DNA of 64,000 nucleotides. Source: Chthoniobacteraceae bacterium. Lineage in GTDB: Bacteria > Verrucomicrobiota > Verrucomicrobiia > Chthoniobacterales > Chthoniobacteraceae. The notes below the pieces were generated by a model. That model searched no databases, had not been told where the DNA came from, and saw only the letters and a program-made list of their open reading frames with translations. Every line of letters begins with the position of its first letter. The first letter of the stretch is position 1. Made by a program: the position numbers and the translations under genes. Shown here in pieces: positions 42,990 through 51,906 of this stretch. The stretch lies in contig CANFTB010000010.1 of the NCBI GenBank assembly GCA_947449735.1, positions 36,259 through 100,258 of the forward strand. The letters are read 5' to 3'.

Positions 42990-45407
42990 ATGACACTTTC
43001 GTTTCCTTCGGAGGGCCGCATTGTCTTTCAGGATTCGAAAATTTTCTCCTCGTGGCGGAGTTCGGCCTGCAAAAACTTCATCGAGAAAACATTCGCCGTC
43101 GACGGGGTGCGCCAAGTCGAGATTAGCACGGCCGACTGCAAAGCTTCCATCTCCTATGTGTCCGGGGAAGACTCCGGCGGGGAAGCCGGAATGCTGCGGA
43201 AACTCGCAAATCTTTACCGGCAGGAAAACGGGGTCAAACGGCATCCCGTTCTCGAAAAAACGACCCTTCAGCTTCTTCCAAAGTCCCAGCCCTCGTTGAG
43301 GATCTACCGCTACGGGTCAACGCTCTCCACTTGGGAGCCTCGTTTGCAGCAGAAAGGGTGGGCGCGCCTCAGGAATCCCCTCATCCTCAACAAGCGCCAC
43401 TACTCCCAGTTCGTCGAGCGCGAGCTGATGAATCTGATTGGAGTCGCACGCTACGAATTTCACGCCAGCGCGGGCAGTGTCTCGATTGAATACGACCCGA
43501 CGCTCATTCACTTAGAGCAAATCGTCCAGCATCTGGACCGGGCTCTTTCGTACGCTCCGGCACGCCCTCCAAAGGTCAAGTCCGAAGGTGCCAGCTTGCC
43601 TGTGGCCACCCTGTCCCTGGTGACCGCGGCCGCCTCCACTTTTTTTGTACCTGCCATGCTGCCGGCGAGTGCGGCGCTAATGCTTTACACCGCAATCCCG
43701 AGCTACCGCCGTGGGTACCAGGTGGTGACGCGCGAGCGAAGACTCGGCGTCGACGTTCTCGACAGCATTATCTTTTCCGCCTGTTTGCTCACGGGACAGC
43801 TTTTTGCCGGAGCCACCACCGCCTGGTTTTTGACTTTCGGCAGGAAGCTTTTGAAGAAGACGGAGGACGACTCTGCAAAGGTCTTGCGCAATGTGTTCGG
43901 GAAGCAGCCCAGCTTGGTCTGGCTCCTCAAGGACGGCGCGGAAATCGAAACAAGCCTCGAGAAGATTCGCTTGGGGGACCTGATTGTGGTGCATACGGGC
44001 GAGGCCGTGCCGGTCGACGGCAAGGTGCACGAAGGCAACGCAATCATCGATCAACACATGCTGACGGGGGAATCCGCCCCTTCGGAGAAAGCTCCGGGCG
44101 ATGACGTTTTTGCCTCAACGGTGATGCTGGCGGGCAAGATCGTTGTCGCGGTTGAAAAAGCCGGGCAAGAAACGACTTCCAGCAAAATCACTCAGATTTT
44201 AAACCAGACGGTTACCTACAAGCCCAAATCGCAATCCATCGGAGAAAACCTCGCGGACAAAGCTGTCCTCCCTGCTCTCGGGATTGCCGGGCTCGCCGGC
44301 CTCACCGCAGGTCCCAGCGCCGCCCTTGCCGTTATTAATTCGGAACTCGGGACCGGCATCCGCATGGCCGCCCCCCTGGGACTGCTAAGCGCGCTCACCT
44401 TGTGCGCCAAAGATGCGATCCTGGTCAAAGACGGGCAGGCGTTGGAGAAGATGCGCGAAGTCGATACCGTGCTTTTTGACAAGACGGGCACCCTGACTCG
44501 TGAAAAGCCCGAGGTGGGCAAAATCTTGTGCTGCGGTTCCTACGACGAGTCCCTCCTGATCTCGTATGCGGCGGCGGCCGAGCAAAAATTCAGCCACCCG
44601 ATCGCCAAGGCGATCCAAGAACGTTTTGAAAAACTGCAGCGCCCGATGCCTCAAATCGACGCGTCTCGCTATTCGGTGGGCTTTGGCATCACGGTCGAAA
44701 TCGAGGGAGAATTGGTTCGCGTGGGGAGCCGTCGCTTTATGGAAATGGAAAACATTCCGTTTCCCGAAAGCCTACAGAAAGACCTCGCCCGCATCCACGA
44801 TGACGGCCATTCGTTTGTGAGTATTGCGATCGGCGACAAGCTGTCCGGCATCCTTGAATTGCGCTCCTCCAACCGGCCCGAAGCCCAGGAAATCATCACA
44901 GGTTTGCGCGCCCGCGGCATCAAACAAATTGCGATCATTTCTGGAGATCATGAACGTCCCACCCGAGCTCTGGCGGAGCACCTTGGGGTTGACCGGCACT
45001 TTGCGGAAGTTCTGCCCCAGGAAAAGGCGCGCTACGTAGAACTGTTGCAGAAAGAGGGGCGCACCGTGTGTTTTGTCGGAGACGGGATCAATGACTCCAT
45101 TGCTCTTAAACAGGCCGACGTCTCCATTTCACTACGAGGAGCGTCCAGTGTCGCCACAGACACGGCCCAGGTGATTTTCATGGAGGACAACATCACCAAG
45201 ATGCTGGCGCTGGTCGACCACTCCCGAATGCTTCACCAGAATGTGCGGCGCAGTTGGAACTTAATCCTCGGCCCCAACGCCTTCTGCGTCGCAGGCGTTT
45301 TCCTCTTCGGATTCAATATCTGGCACTCTGTAGCGTTTAATAATATCTCAGCCCTCATGGCCCTGGCCAACGGAGTACTCCCACTCCGCCGGGCCAACCA
45401 AACCTAA
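42990..45407 (+). CDS. P1B-like heavy-metal ATPase with atypical transmembrane metal motif
   Basis: An 805-residue P-type ATPase from ATG 42990. Catalytic signatures are intact: TGES (359-362), phosphorylation site DKTGTLT (Asp497) and GDGIND (697-702). The first ~190 residues contain two regions resembling degenerate HMA-like ferredoxin folds without CxxC; a marker is IYRYGSTLSTW (105-115). About six transmembrane helices are visible. At the place of the usual CPC/SPC/TPC metal motif before the phosphorylation domain the sequence reads NSELGTGIRMAAPLGLLSAL, with no cysteine and with Pro displaced. Metal specificity therefore cannot be inferred from known classes. The gene is followed after 14 bases by a corA-like gene and then a second, catalytically degenerate ATPase homologue with a matching N-terminal region. 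Confidence 0.88.
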   Translation: MTLSFPSEGRIVFQDSKIFSSWRSSACKNFIEKTFAVDGVRQVEISTADCKASISYVSGEDSGGEAGMLRKLANLYRQENGVKRHPVLEKTTLQLLPKSQPSLRIYRYGSTLSTWEPRLQQKGWARLRNPLILNKRHYSQFVERELMNLIGVARYEFHASAGSVSIEYDPTLIHLEQIVQHLDRALSYAPARPPKVKSEGASLPVATLSLVTAAASTFFVPAMLPASAALMLYTAIPSYRRGYQVVTRERRLGVDVLDSIIFSACLLTGQLFAGATTAWFLTFGRKLLKKTEDDSAKVLRNVFGKQPSLVWLLKDGAEIETSLEKIRLGDLIVVHTGEAVPVDGKVHEGNAIIDQHMLTGESAPSEKAPGDDVFASTVMLAGKIVVAVEKAGQETTSSKITQILNQTVTYKPKSQSIGENLADKAVLPALGIAGLAGLTAGPSAALAVINSELGTGIRMAAPLGLLSALTLCAKDAILVKDGQALEKMREVDTVLFDKTGTLTREKPEVGKILCCGSYDESLLISYAAAAEQKFSHPIAKAIQERFEKLQRPMPQIDASRYSVGFGITVEIEGELVRVGSRRFMEMENIPFPESLQKDLARIHDDGHSFVSIAIGDKLSGILELRSSNRPEAQEIITGLRARGIKQIAIISGDHERPTRALAEHLGVDRHFAEVLPQEKARYVELLQKEGRTVCFVGDGINDSIALKQADVSISLRGASSVATDTAQVIFMEDNITKMLALVDHSRMLHQNVRRSWNLILGPNAFCVAGVFLFGFNIWHSVAFNNISALMALANGVLPLRRANQT

Positions 45408-45421
45408 CCCCTCTACTTTCC

Positions 45422-46270
45422 ATGATCCGCCTCCTTAACGCCGGTGAATCCACCCTCACTCCCATCGAATTTGGGGACCTTCTGAAGCGACCCAATGTTC
45501 TCAAGGACGCCATCTGGGTGGATCTGTTGAATCCTACGGATGAAGAGGAGCTTTTTGTTGAGACGCAACTTGGACTGGAGATTCTCACCAAGGAAGAGAT
45601 GCACGAGATTGAAGAGTCGAGCAGGCTTTTCGAGACAAAAGGGGCCATCTACATGTCGTGTTGGCTGATATCCTTCGATGGCGACATTCCGGAAAACAAG
45701 TCGGTCGCATTGGTGATGTCTCGAAAACACTTTGTGAGCATCCGCCATTCCGACCACCATCCATTCCGCGTTTTTACCACTGAGTCTAAGCGGGTCAAAT
45801 CCCTGCCTTTTCACGACGCCGCACACGCCTTTGTCGAGGTGCTGGACACGATTCTGAACCAGGTGGCTAGCACGCTGCGACATGTCGAACAGAAGCTGAA
45901 CACCCTTTCGCTAAGGATTTTTGCAGATGAAAAGGCCCTGAAAAAAAGCGGGCAAAATTACGACCTCAAGGACGTCGTACAAGAATTAGGGAAATGCAAT
46001 TCACTGGTGAACAACCTGCGTGAAAGTGCCGTCAGCTTCCAAAATATCACGCCGTTCTTTCTGGCAAATACCACAGAATGGTTGGAAGCCGACGATATCA
46101 AAAGGCTCAATACGCTAGAACGAGACACGCGGTCTCTCCGGGAATACGACGCCCAACTCTCTGCGGAGATGAATTTTCTTCTAGATTCCACAGTCGGGCT
46201 AATCAGCATCCAGCAGAATCAAAGCATGAAGGTTCTCAGCGTTGCTGCTCTGCTCCTCGCCTTTATCTAA
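45422..46270 (+). pseudogene. CorA-like magnesium transporter, truncated before the GMN motif
   Basis: The 282-residue product matches the cytoplasmic domain and long stalk helix of CorA: WVDLLNPTDEEELFVETQLG at the start, and the gate-proximal AEMNFLLDSTVGLISIQQNQ near the end. The first pore helix then begins (SMKVLSVAALLL) and stops at TAA 46268-46270. The GMN selectivity motif and second transmembrane helix are missing, and no GMN is seen in the other two frames downstream, so a simple frameshift does not explain it. It may be a 3'-deleted remnant or a soluble regulatory form. It lies 14 bases after the active ATPase gene, and the next coding frame begins within ten bases of its stop. Confidence 0.72.
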
Positions 46271-46277
46271 TCTGCAA

Positions 46278-48386
46278 GTGAGCGCCCTCCTCTTAACCGC
46301 CCCCTCCCCCGCACCAGCCCCTGTCTCGCAGACACGCTCGTCGATTAAAATCTGTCCCCTGCAGGGCTGGACTGAGGACTTTCTTCACCCATCCAAAAAA
46401 AAGAAGGTTCCGACCCTGCGTCTGGTTGGAAAAGACCTTCAGGTGTTTACTGGAGAAACGCACCGCAGGGAGTTCATCGACCGATGCTTCAGCCTGCCGA
46501 CCTTGTCCTCGATGGAGGTTTCGAGAAGCGGCAAGGTAACGCTCTGTTTTTTCGAAAAAACGAAACTTCCCGAGACACTAAGAGCGCTCAGCACTGCGAT
46601 GCGAAACGAGGCGGCCGTCGCAACGCTCCCCAACGGCCAAGAGCTCCTCGGCCTGTGTGGAAAAAACTCCTGGCAGATCCATCGCTTCGGTCCCCAACTC
46701 AGTTTTTGGCGCATAGATGCCATTAATGAGGATCAGTTTCGCTGCTTTCATCCCCTGATCAAAGAGCCCCATTTTCGAGATCTCATTCTAGACGAAATCA
46801 CAACGCTAGCCGGGGTGGAACTCACCCGCTCGGACCGCAACGGGATCGTCCTCACCCAAAGCCTGCATTACAAAACCACGGCCCTCTGTCTTTTGGAAAC
46901 CTTGGAGAACGCCATCACCAAAGGTCTCCGCTCCATTCCTGAAGAAGACTTCGCGAAAACCTCCCAAAGGGCACTGGTAAACGCTCATTTCGCAGTATCG
47001 CCCATCTCCGACTACCTCTTCCCCCCTGCACGATTTCTCAACGCCCTCTTCCTACCTTTCTTAAATTTCCGAAACGCCAGGAAAGCGTACCATGAATTAA
47101 AACGCGGAGTGTTTAGCCTCAGTGCGCTACATGCTGCAATGGGCACGCTTGGATTTGTGACACTCCACTTTTTTGGTGATGCGTTGATGGGATGGTGTGC
47201 ACATCACTGGCCAAGAATTAGCAAACGACTCCTACGGGAACGGCAGCGTGAATTTTTATCCCGCTTCCGGCGTTATCCCCGCCACGTCTGGATCGAACTC
47301 AAGAACGTCCAGAAACAAGTCCGTCTCACAGATGTACAACCGGGTGAACTCATCGTCCTCCGGGAAGGCGATATTGTTCCTGCCGACGGGGTCATCCATT
47401 CAGGTGAAGGTTCAACGGAGGAATGCTGGCTCACCGGTCGGAAAGATGCGGTTTTGAAGGCTCCGGGCGACGCCATTTTCGCTTCGTCCATCGTTGTCAG
47501 CGGGGAACTCAAAATGACCCTGAGCGCGATCGGACCGGATACCTTAGCCGCCCAGCTTGCCGCATGGTACGCCCAGGCGTTTGAGCGTCACGATCCCAAT
47601 GTGGCCGCGAAGCAGTTTGCGGAAAGCACCGCGCTGCCCAATTTCGTCGTGCTCATCGCCGGGATCTTCCGCGGCGGCGTACACATGGGAAAAGCGGCGG
47701 CCCATGCAGACTATCATACAGGACCGGTCATCGCTGCAGAATTGACCAATGCAGGCTCGATGATGAAATGCGCCGGGGTCGGCGCGATGATTTCATCCCC
47801 CGGAATTCTTCCCCATTTCGGTTACGCCGACTGTTTTGTGATCGATGACAGTGCAGCGGATTGGAACTACAACACCAACAGTCCCCATGCCATTGGACAA
47901 CGCTTGCGGGAACTCGGCGTTAAGGAAGTTGTCCTCGTTTCACATCGTCCTTCGGAGAAAATCACAGCTCTTGCCAGACAGCTCGGTGCCGACGTTCACT
48001 TGGGCAAGCTGACCGCCACCGATAAAGTTGAAGTTATTCGCCAACGCCAGTTGTTTGGGAACAAGGTCGTCTATATGGGCGATGAGGAGAACGGAGCACC
48101 CCTTGTCGAGGCAGCCGACATCTCAATCGTAGTTTCCAAGGGAGCCACTTTGCCTCAGGCAGACGTCATTCTCCTACAGCCCGACTTGGAAAATGCCGTC
48201 CTCCTCAAGACTGCGGGGATCCGCAATCTGGGCAACGACACCAAAAACATTAACACTTCGCTGGCATTCAACATCACCTGTACTGTTGGAGCCCTCTTCT
48301 TTTCGATCCCGATCTTGGGCATCGCTGCGCTCACCAACCTCGGGATCTTCCTCAACTTTCGCCGGGCCGTTCAATCTCTTAAATAG
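46278..48386 (+). CDS. Catalytically degenerate P-type ATPase homologue
   Basis: About 702 residues from a GTG at 46278; the frame is open back to TTG 46242, and there is no upstream ATG, so the start is uncertain. The order of domains is that of a P-type ATPase, but each signature is altered: TGES is TGRK (coding 47433-47444), the phosphorylation motif DKTGT is DDSAA (47844-47858), and GDGIND is GDEENG (48078-48095). Its first part parallels the active ATPase upstream, sharing IHRFGPQLSFW (against IYRYGSTLSTW) and a following HPLI/NPLI. The membrane motif reads ADYHTGPVIAAELTNAGSM. Fewer membrane helices remain. The frame is long and uninterrupted, so it is a maintained protein rather than debris; I infer a non-catalytic partner subunit. 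Confidence 0.82.
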   Translation: MSALLLTAPSPAPAPVSQTRSSIKICPLQGWTEDFLHPSKKKKVPTLRLVGKDLQVFTGETHRREFIDRCFSLPTLSSMEVSRSGKVTLCFFEKTKLPETLRALSTAMRNEAAVATLPNGQELLGLCGKNSWQIHRFGPQLSFWRIDAINEDQFRCFHPLIKEPHFRDLILDEITTLAGVELTRSDRNGIVLTQSLHYKTTALCLLETLENAITKGLRSIPEEDFAKTSQRALVNAHFAVSPISDYLFPPARFLNALFLPFLNFRNARKAYHELKRGVFSLSALHAAMGTLGFVTLHFFGDALMGWCAHHWPRISKRLLRERQREFLSRFRRYPRHVWIELKNVQKQVRLTDVQPGELIVLREGDIVPADGVIHSGEGSTEECWLTGRKDAVLKAPGDAIFASSIVVSGELKMTLSAIGPDTLAAQLAAWYAQAFERHDPNVAAKQFAESTALPNFVVLIAGIFRGGVHMGKAAAHADYHTGPVIAAELTNAGSMMKCAGVGAMISSPGILPHFGYADCFVIDDSAADWNYNTNSPHAIGQRLRELGVKEVVLVSHRPSEKITALARQLGADVHLGKLTATDKVEVIRQRQLFGNKVVYMGDEENGAPLVEAADISIVVSKGATLPQADVILLQPDLENAVLLKTAGIRNLGNDTKNINTSLAFNITCTVGALFFSIPILGIAALTNLGIFLNFRRAVQSLK

Positions 48387-48575
48387 CCTTGGCCCGGAGT
48401 CGGGGAGGTGGCCGCAAACAGCACCGAAAGCGAACGCGCAACCCTGGGGTTTCTGGATCGTCAACAGTGACAGAGGCGGAGCGGCGCACTATTAGGAGCG
48501 AAGAGCGGCTTGAGAGTAGGCCCGGAGCAGGAGCAGGACGGCCACATTGCCGGCCCCTCCTGCGGCTAGGGCTGG

Positions 48576-49223
48576 TCAAGCAGACGGTGCGCCGAGCCGG
48601 TTTGCTTCGGCGACCGGCTCCAAGGTGCCGTGGTGTATATGATATATATACCCGTAGATCCTGACCGAAGGAGGAACCAACGGGTGCACCCTAATCCGCT
48701 GCACATCGTCGACGATGCTTTGTGCAAGATCACCGAAGGTCATCCATTCGATGTGTGCAGGCGTCCGAGCACTCTTCCAAACATGACGCCACCGCGTGTC
48801 CGCGTGATGATGCTCAGCGTCGTCGTCGAGCCCCAGCATGTGGCGGATTTCGTCATCTGTGTGCGCCTGCATCCCGCAACTCGTATGATGAATCACAAAC
48901 CAGTCCGTGGTTCCCATCAGTTTGGCCGAAACAACAAGGGAGCGGATCACGTCTTCACTGGCCCGGCCACCTGCATTCCGAATCACGTGGGCGTCGCCTT
49001 CTCTCAAGCCTAAAAATTTTGCGGGATCCATGCGCGCGTCCATGCAGGTGAGGATCGCCGTCTTTCGCCGAGGCGCACCGACTAGCTTGGCCTTTTCTCC
49101 AAACGAAGACACATATCCCTGATTGGCTTCGACAATAGACTGAAGCAGCTCCTTGGAGGCTGCAGGGAAGGCATCTTGCGGATCGCTAATGTTCTTGTCC
49201 GATTGATTCTCAACAAAGCTCAT
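48576..49223 (-). CDS. Beta-class carbonic anhydrase
   Basis: A 215-residue enzyme starting at ATG 49223 (MSFVENQSDKN); a longer frame to 49292 lacks similarity. Zinc ligands of the beta class are present: Cys60 in the CMDARMD motif with the Asp62-Arg64 dyad, then His113 and Cys116 in IHHTSCGM. It hydrates CO2 to bicarbonate in the cytoplasm. It is convergent with the degenerate ATPase gene, 190 bases apart, and sits at the edge of the ion-transport cluster; a functional link through pH or bicarbonate is possible but only by location. Confidence 0.93.
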   Translation of the reverse strand: MSFVENQSDKNISDPQDAFPAASKELLQSIVEANQGYVSSFGEKAKLVGAPRRKTAILTCMDARMDPAKFLGLREGDAHVIRNAGGRASEDVIRSLVVSAKLMGTTDWFVIHHTSCGMQAHTDDEIRHMLGLDDDAEHHHADTRWRHVWKSARTPAHIEWMTFGDLAQSIVDDVQRIRVHPLVPPSVRIYGYIYHIHHGTLEPVAEANRLGAPSA

Positions 49224-49452
49224 ACTCTTTGTGTTATAAACAGAAACTGGGAAAGCTAAAGCATTCAGCCAAACAAATTTTTGCTCATTCACGAACCACC
49301 GGCAGGCAAGTTTTGGTCTTCAAAAGCGCTTGTCCTAGGATTCAGCCGAGCGAGTCACGCCGGGAGCGCTGCGCAGGGAACCAGGCTGTGCCGGGAGCCA
49401 TTGCGTTCAACCCATTGGCTCTATGGCCCAAAATGAGGTAGGGTGAAATTCT

Positions 49453-50004
49453 ATGAAGGCTCCTCAAGACTCGACGGCGAAAACGGCGTTTTCAGAATTC
49501 ATGACTGTCCCCCTTTCCGATCAGTTCGGTAACGGCGTGGAATGGCAACTGTTTGAATCTGTGCCGCGCGTTCTGTTGTTCGCAGGAAAAGAGGCGGGCG
49601 CCGCGGCCAAAGACTGGGGAATCTTTTTACAAAAAACTTTCAACCCAACATTTCGCCCCACCCCACAACACCTTCAAACTCTTGTTCCTGAGGAGCATAT
49701 TAAGGTGATCGCGGTCGCAACGCTCCCTGAGGTTCCCCTTCTTTTCCGAGGTCTTTTTCGCTCAGGTTTTCGAAGTGACGCAAAAGACATGGGGCTTGCC
49801 CTCGACTTCTCTCGCGCGCTCTCCAAACAGTTCTCTTATGACGGCTCCGAGACGCTGCCTTTGCTGGTGATGTTGCGCAAGGGAGGTCCCGCTAAAGGTT
49901 CGCAAATTGTGACCTTTCAGGGGCTGATTTCAGACGTAAAATTGCAGAAACAAGTGGCCACACAAGTCAGGAAACTTCTCCCGTCCTCCGCTCCCAAAAA
50001 TTGA
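49453..50004 (+). CDS. Cysteine-free thioredoxin-like protein
   Basis: A 183-residue protein without a signal peptide or any cysteine. The pattern MTVPLSDQFGNGVEWQLFES followed by VPRVLLFAGKEAGAAAKDWG and a later LPLLVMLRKGG has the strand-helix order of thioredoxin-like or peroxiredoxin-like proteins, but the catalytic CxxC is absent. I do not recognise a named family. If the fold is right, it is a non-redox binding protein. It begins 230 bases from the divergent carbonic anhydrase gene. Confidence 0.6.
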   Translation: MKAPQDSTAKTAFSEFMTVPLSDQFGNGVEWQLFESVPRVLLFAGKEAGAAAKDWGIFLQKTFNPTFRPTPQHLQTLVPEEHIKVIAVATLPEVPLLFRGLFRSGFRSDAKDMGLALDFSRALSKQFSYDGSETLPLLVMLRKGGPAKGSQIVTFQGLISDVKLQKQVATQVRKLLPSSAPKN

Positions 50005-50220
50005 TCCAGTTGCGACCAGAGCGCGTTGCGCGGAGCAAGGAAGCGTCACCGAGCGCTGACGATCCATATCAAACGTGACACCCCTCAAGAGGTCGTGGCA
50101 AAGCCGCGTAGAAAGGCGCTCCATTCGACGGCGATCTTAAAAATCTCACAGTGCTTTTGGGCTGCGCCCTCGTCCCGCTACCCGTTTCCAAGAGGCCGCC
50201 TGAAATTTAGAATCAGATCC

Positions 50221-51633
50221 TCAGGCATCGGTGAATGGTCCCGCCCCCTGCCCTGCAAGCAACTCACGCACCTTCATTCCTTCGATACTGCCCACCTCAG
50301 TTCTCGATTTTACCGCAAGCGCAGCAGCGGCGCCCGCCGCCTCGCCAAGCGCCATGGCGGTGACGGTGACTCGACTGGAGGCACTGGCTTCGCTACTGGC
50401 ACTGTGGCAACGACCAGCCACCAGAAGATTACTCACCTTTTGAGGGATGAGTGTTCGATAACTAATGTCGTAAGGATTGGGCTGGAAACCAGAGCCGGTA
50501 AACGGCTTGTCCAGAGTGGTCTCCGGCGGGTGGATATCCAAAAACCAGCAACCGGTGGCGATCGCGTCGTCATGGCGCGTCGTGTTTCTCAGATCATCGA
50601 GCGTAAGCGTGCTCCGACCAACGATGCGCCGGGTGTCACGCACGCCAATGAAAGGCCCGCTCATGATAAAATAACTGTTTTCAAAACCGGGAACCTTCGC
50701 CTTCCATTCATTAAAAATGATCCAGGCATCCTTGCGGCCTTGGATTTCAGCTCGCGTGAAATCAGCAGCGTCCGTCGCATCCGCCGGCACTCGCGTCGCG
50801 TGGACGTAGCATTCGTCTTTGGCAAAGGCGAAAATGAGCCCCGGACCATAGAAGTTTTTCAATCGGCCTTCTTTATGCGCTTCGATCAGGGCGCCCTTCG
50901 CAGCGGACTGCGTCTCCTTCACCGGCACCACGTTTCCGATTCGGAAATGCATCGTTAGCGGCATCAAAGGCGTGGACCGGATCGTCGGACAACCGGCCCA
51001 GTGGGCAATGTCACCATCGCCAGTGCAATCAATCACGTGCTTGGCCTCCACTCTGTTGAGCCCATCCTTGTTCGCAACGATTACCGCAGATACGCGTCCC
51101 TCATTGACCTCCACATCACACGCGACGGTGTGGTAAAGAACGGTAAGATTATCACTCTGCTTCAGTATGAGGTCGTCGGTGAGGATCTTAAACTCCTCCA
51201 CATTGGGAATCCGCACGCTGCCCCAGTACTTGGTGATCAAATCCGGGCTAAGATCGTCGATGTGCCTTGCGCCCTCTTTGGCGACGCCGAGTTTCTGCAG
51301 CAATTCCAAAGCAATGCCCTTCACCACAAAGCGACCAGTCGGCTTGTCGATCAATCCATCGAAATAAGGCAGTCCGACTGTTGTGATGATGCCGCCCGAA
51401 AAACCTGCCCGCTCAATCAAGAGCGTGTTCGCCCCATTGCGGGCGGCCGAGAGGGCAGCAGCAATACCAGCGCACCCGCCCCCACAGACGAGCACATCGG
51501 TTTTGATCACCCGCGAAAACCTCTGCGGCATTTTGGATTCAGCGGCCGTCAATGGAGCAGACACCGCTGCTGCAGATGCCGCTGTTGCAGCTTGGATAAA
51601 GGTTCGGCGCGTTTGCGAATTCACGGGGTTCAT
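50221..51633 (-). CDS. Tat-exported FAD-dependent oxidoreductase
   Basis: A 470-residue protein with a twin-arginine-type signal (TRRTFIQAATAASAAA). The dinucleotide-binding motif VLVCGGGCAGIAAALSAARN (from about residue 47) and the ending LLVAGRCHSASSEASASSRV and MALGEAAGAAAALAVK match the FAD_oxidored family that is common in PVC and Bacteroidetes polysaccharide loci. A GDGDIAHWAGCP motif lies midway. The substrate is unknown; these proteins are exported with FAD already bound. The gene stands alone, 274 bases upstream of the ThuA gene's stop on the same strand. Confidence 0.88.
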   Translation of the reverse strand: MNPVNSQTRRTFIQAATAASAAAVSAPLTAAESKMPQRFSRVIKTDVLVCGGGCAGIAAALSAARNGANTLLIERAGFSGGIITTVGLPYFDGLIDKPTGRFVVKGIALELLQKLGVAKEGARHIDDLSPDLITKYWGSVRIPNVEEFKILTDDLILKQSDNLTVLYHTVACDVEVNEGRVSAVIVANKDGLNRVEAKHVIDCTGDGDIAHWAGCPTIRSTPLMPLTMHFRIGNVVPVKETQSAAKGALIEAHKEGRLKNFYGPGLIFAFAKDECYVHATRVPADATDAADFTRAEIQGRKDAWIIFNEWKAKVPGFENSYFIMSGPFIGVRDTRRIVGRSTLTLDDLRNTTRHDDAIATGCWFLDIHPPETTLDKPFTGSGFQPNPYDISYRTLIPQKVSNLLVAGRCHSASSEASASSRVTVTAMALGEAAGAAAALAVKSRTEVGSIEGMKVRELLAGQGAGPFTDA

Positions 51634-51906
51634 AAGCTGATTAGAGTTCGGGAGTGGGGAGCAGGACCGTTGATGCTACACGAGCGCCGCCGCGCTTTAG
51701 CGACAAAGTCTATGCTAAATGCGATACTTTCTAACCCGACCTGACCCAGATGCCCGCACAGCATGCGAAATCAAAGTCTGCACCTCCGCCGACAACCCCA
51801 GATCAGGAAAAGGGCCAAACGGAAGGCAAACTGGCACTTTTTACAAATCTCAAGCTGTCCCGAGAGCGGCGGGCCGCTGAAATCATCCGTGGCGTAACCA
51901 GAAGAC

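Noticed and set aside
46230..46330. CorA GMN motif recoverable by frameshift
   Set aside because: I read the other two frames after the CorA stop and found no GMN or second helix, so a one-base error does not restore the gene.
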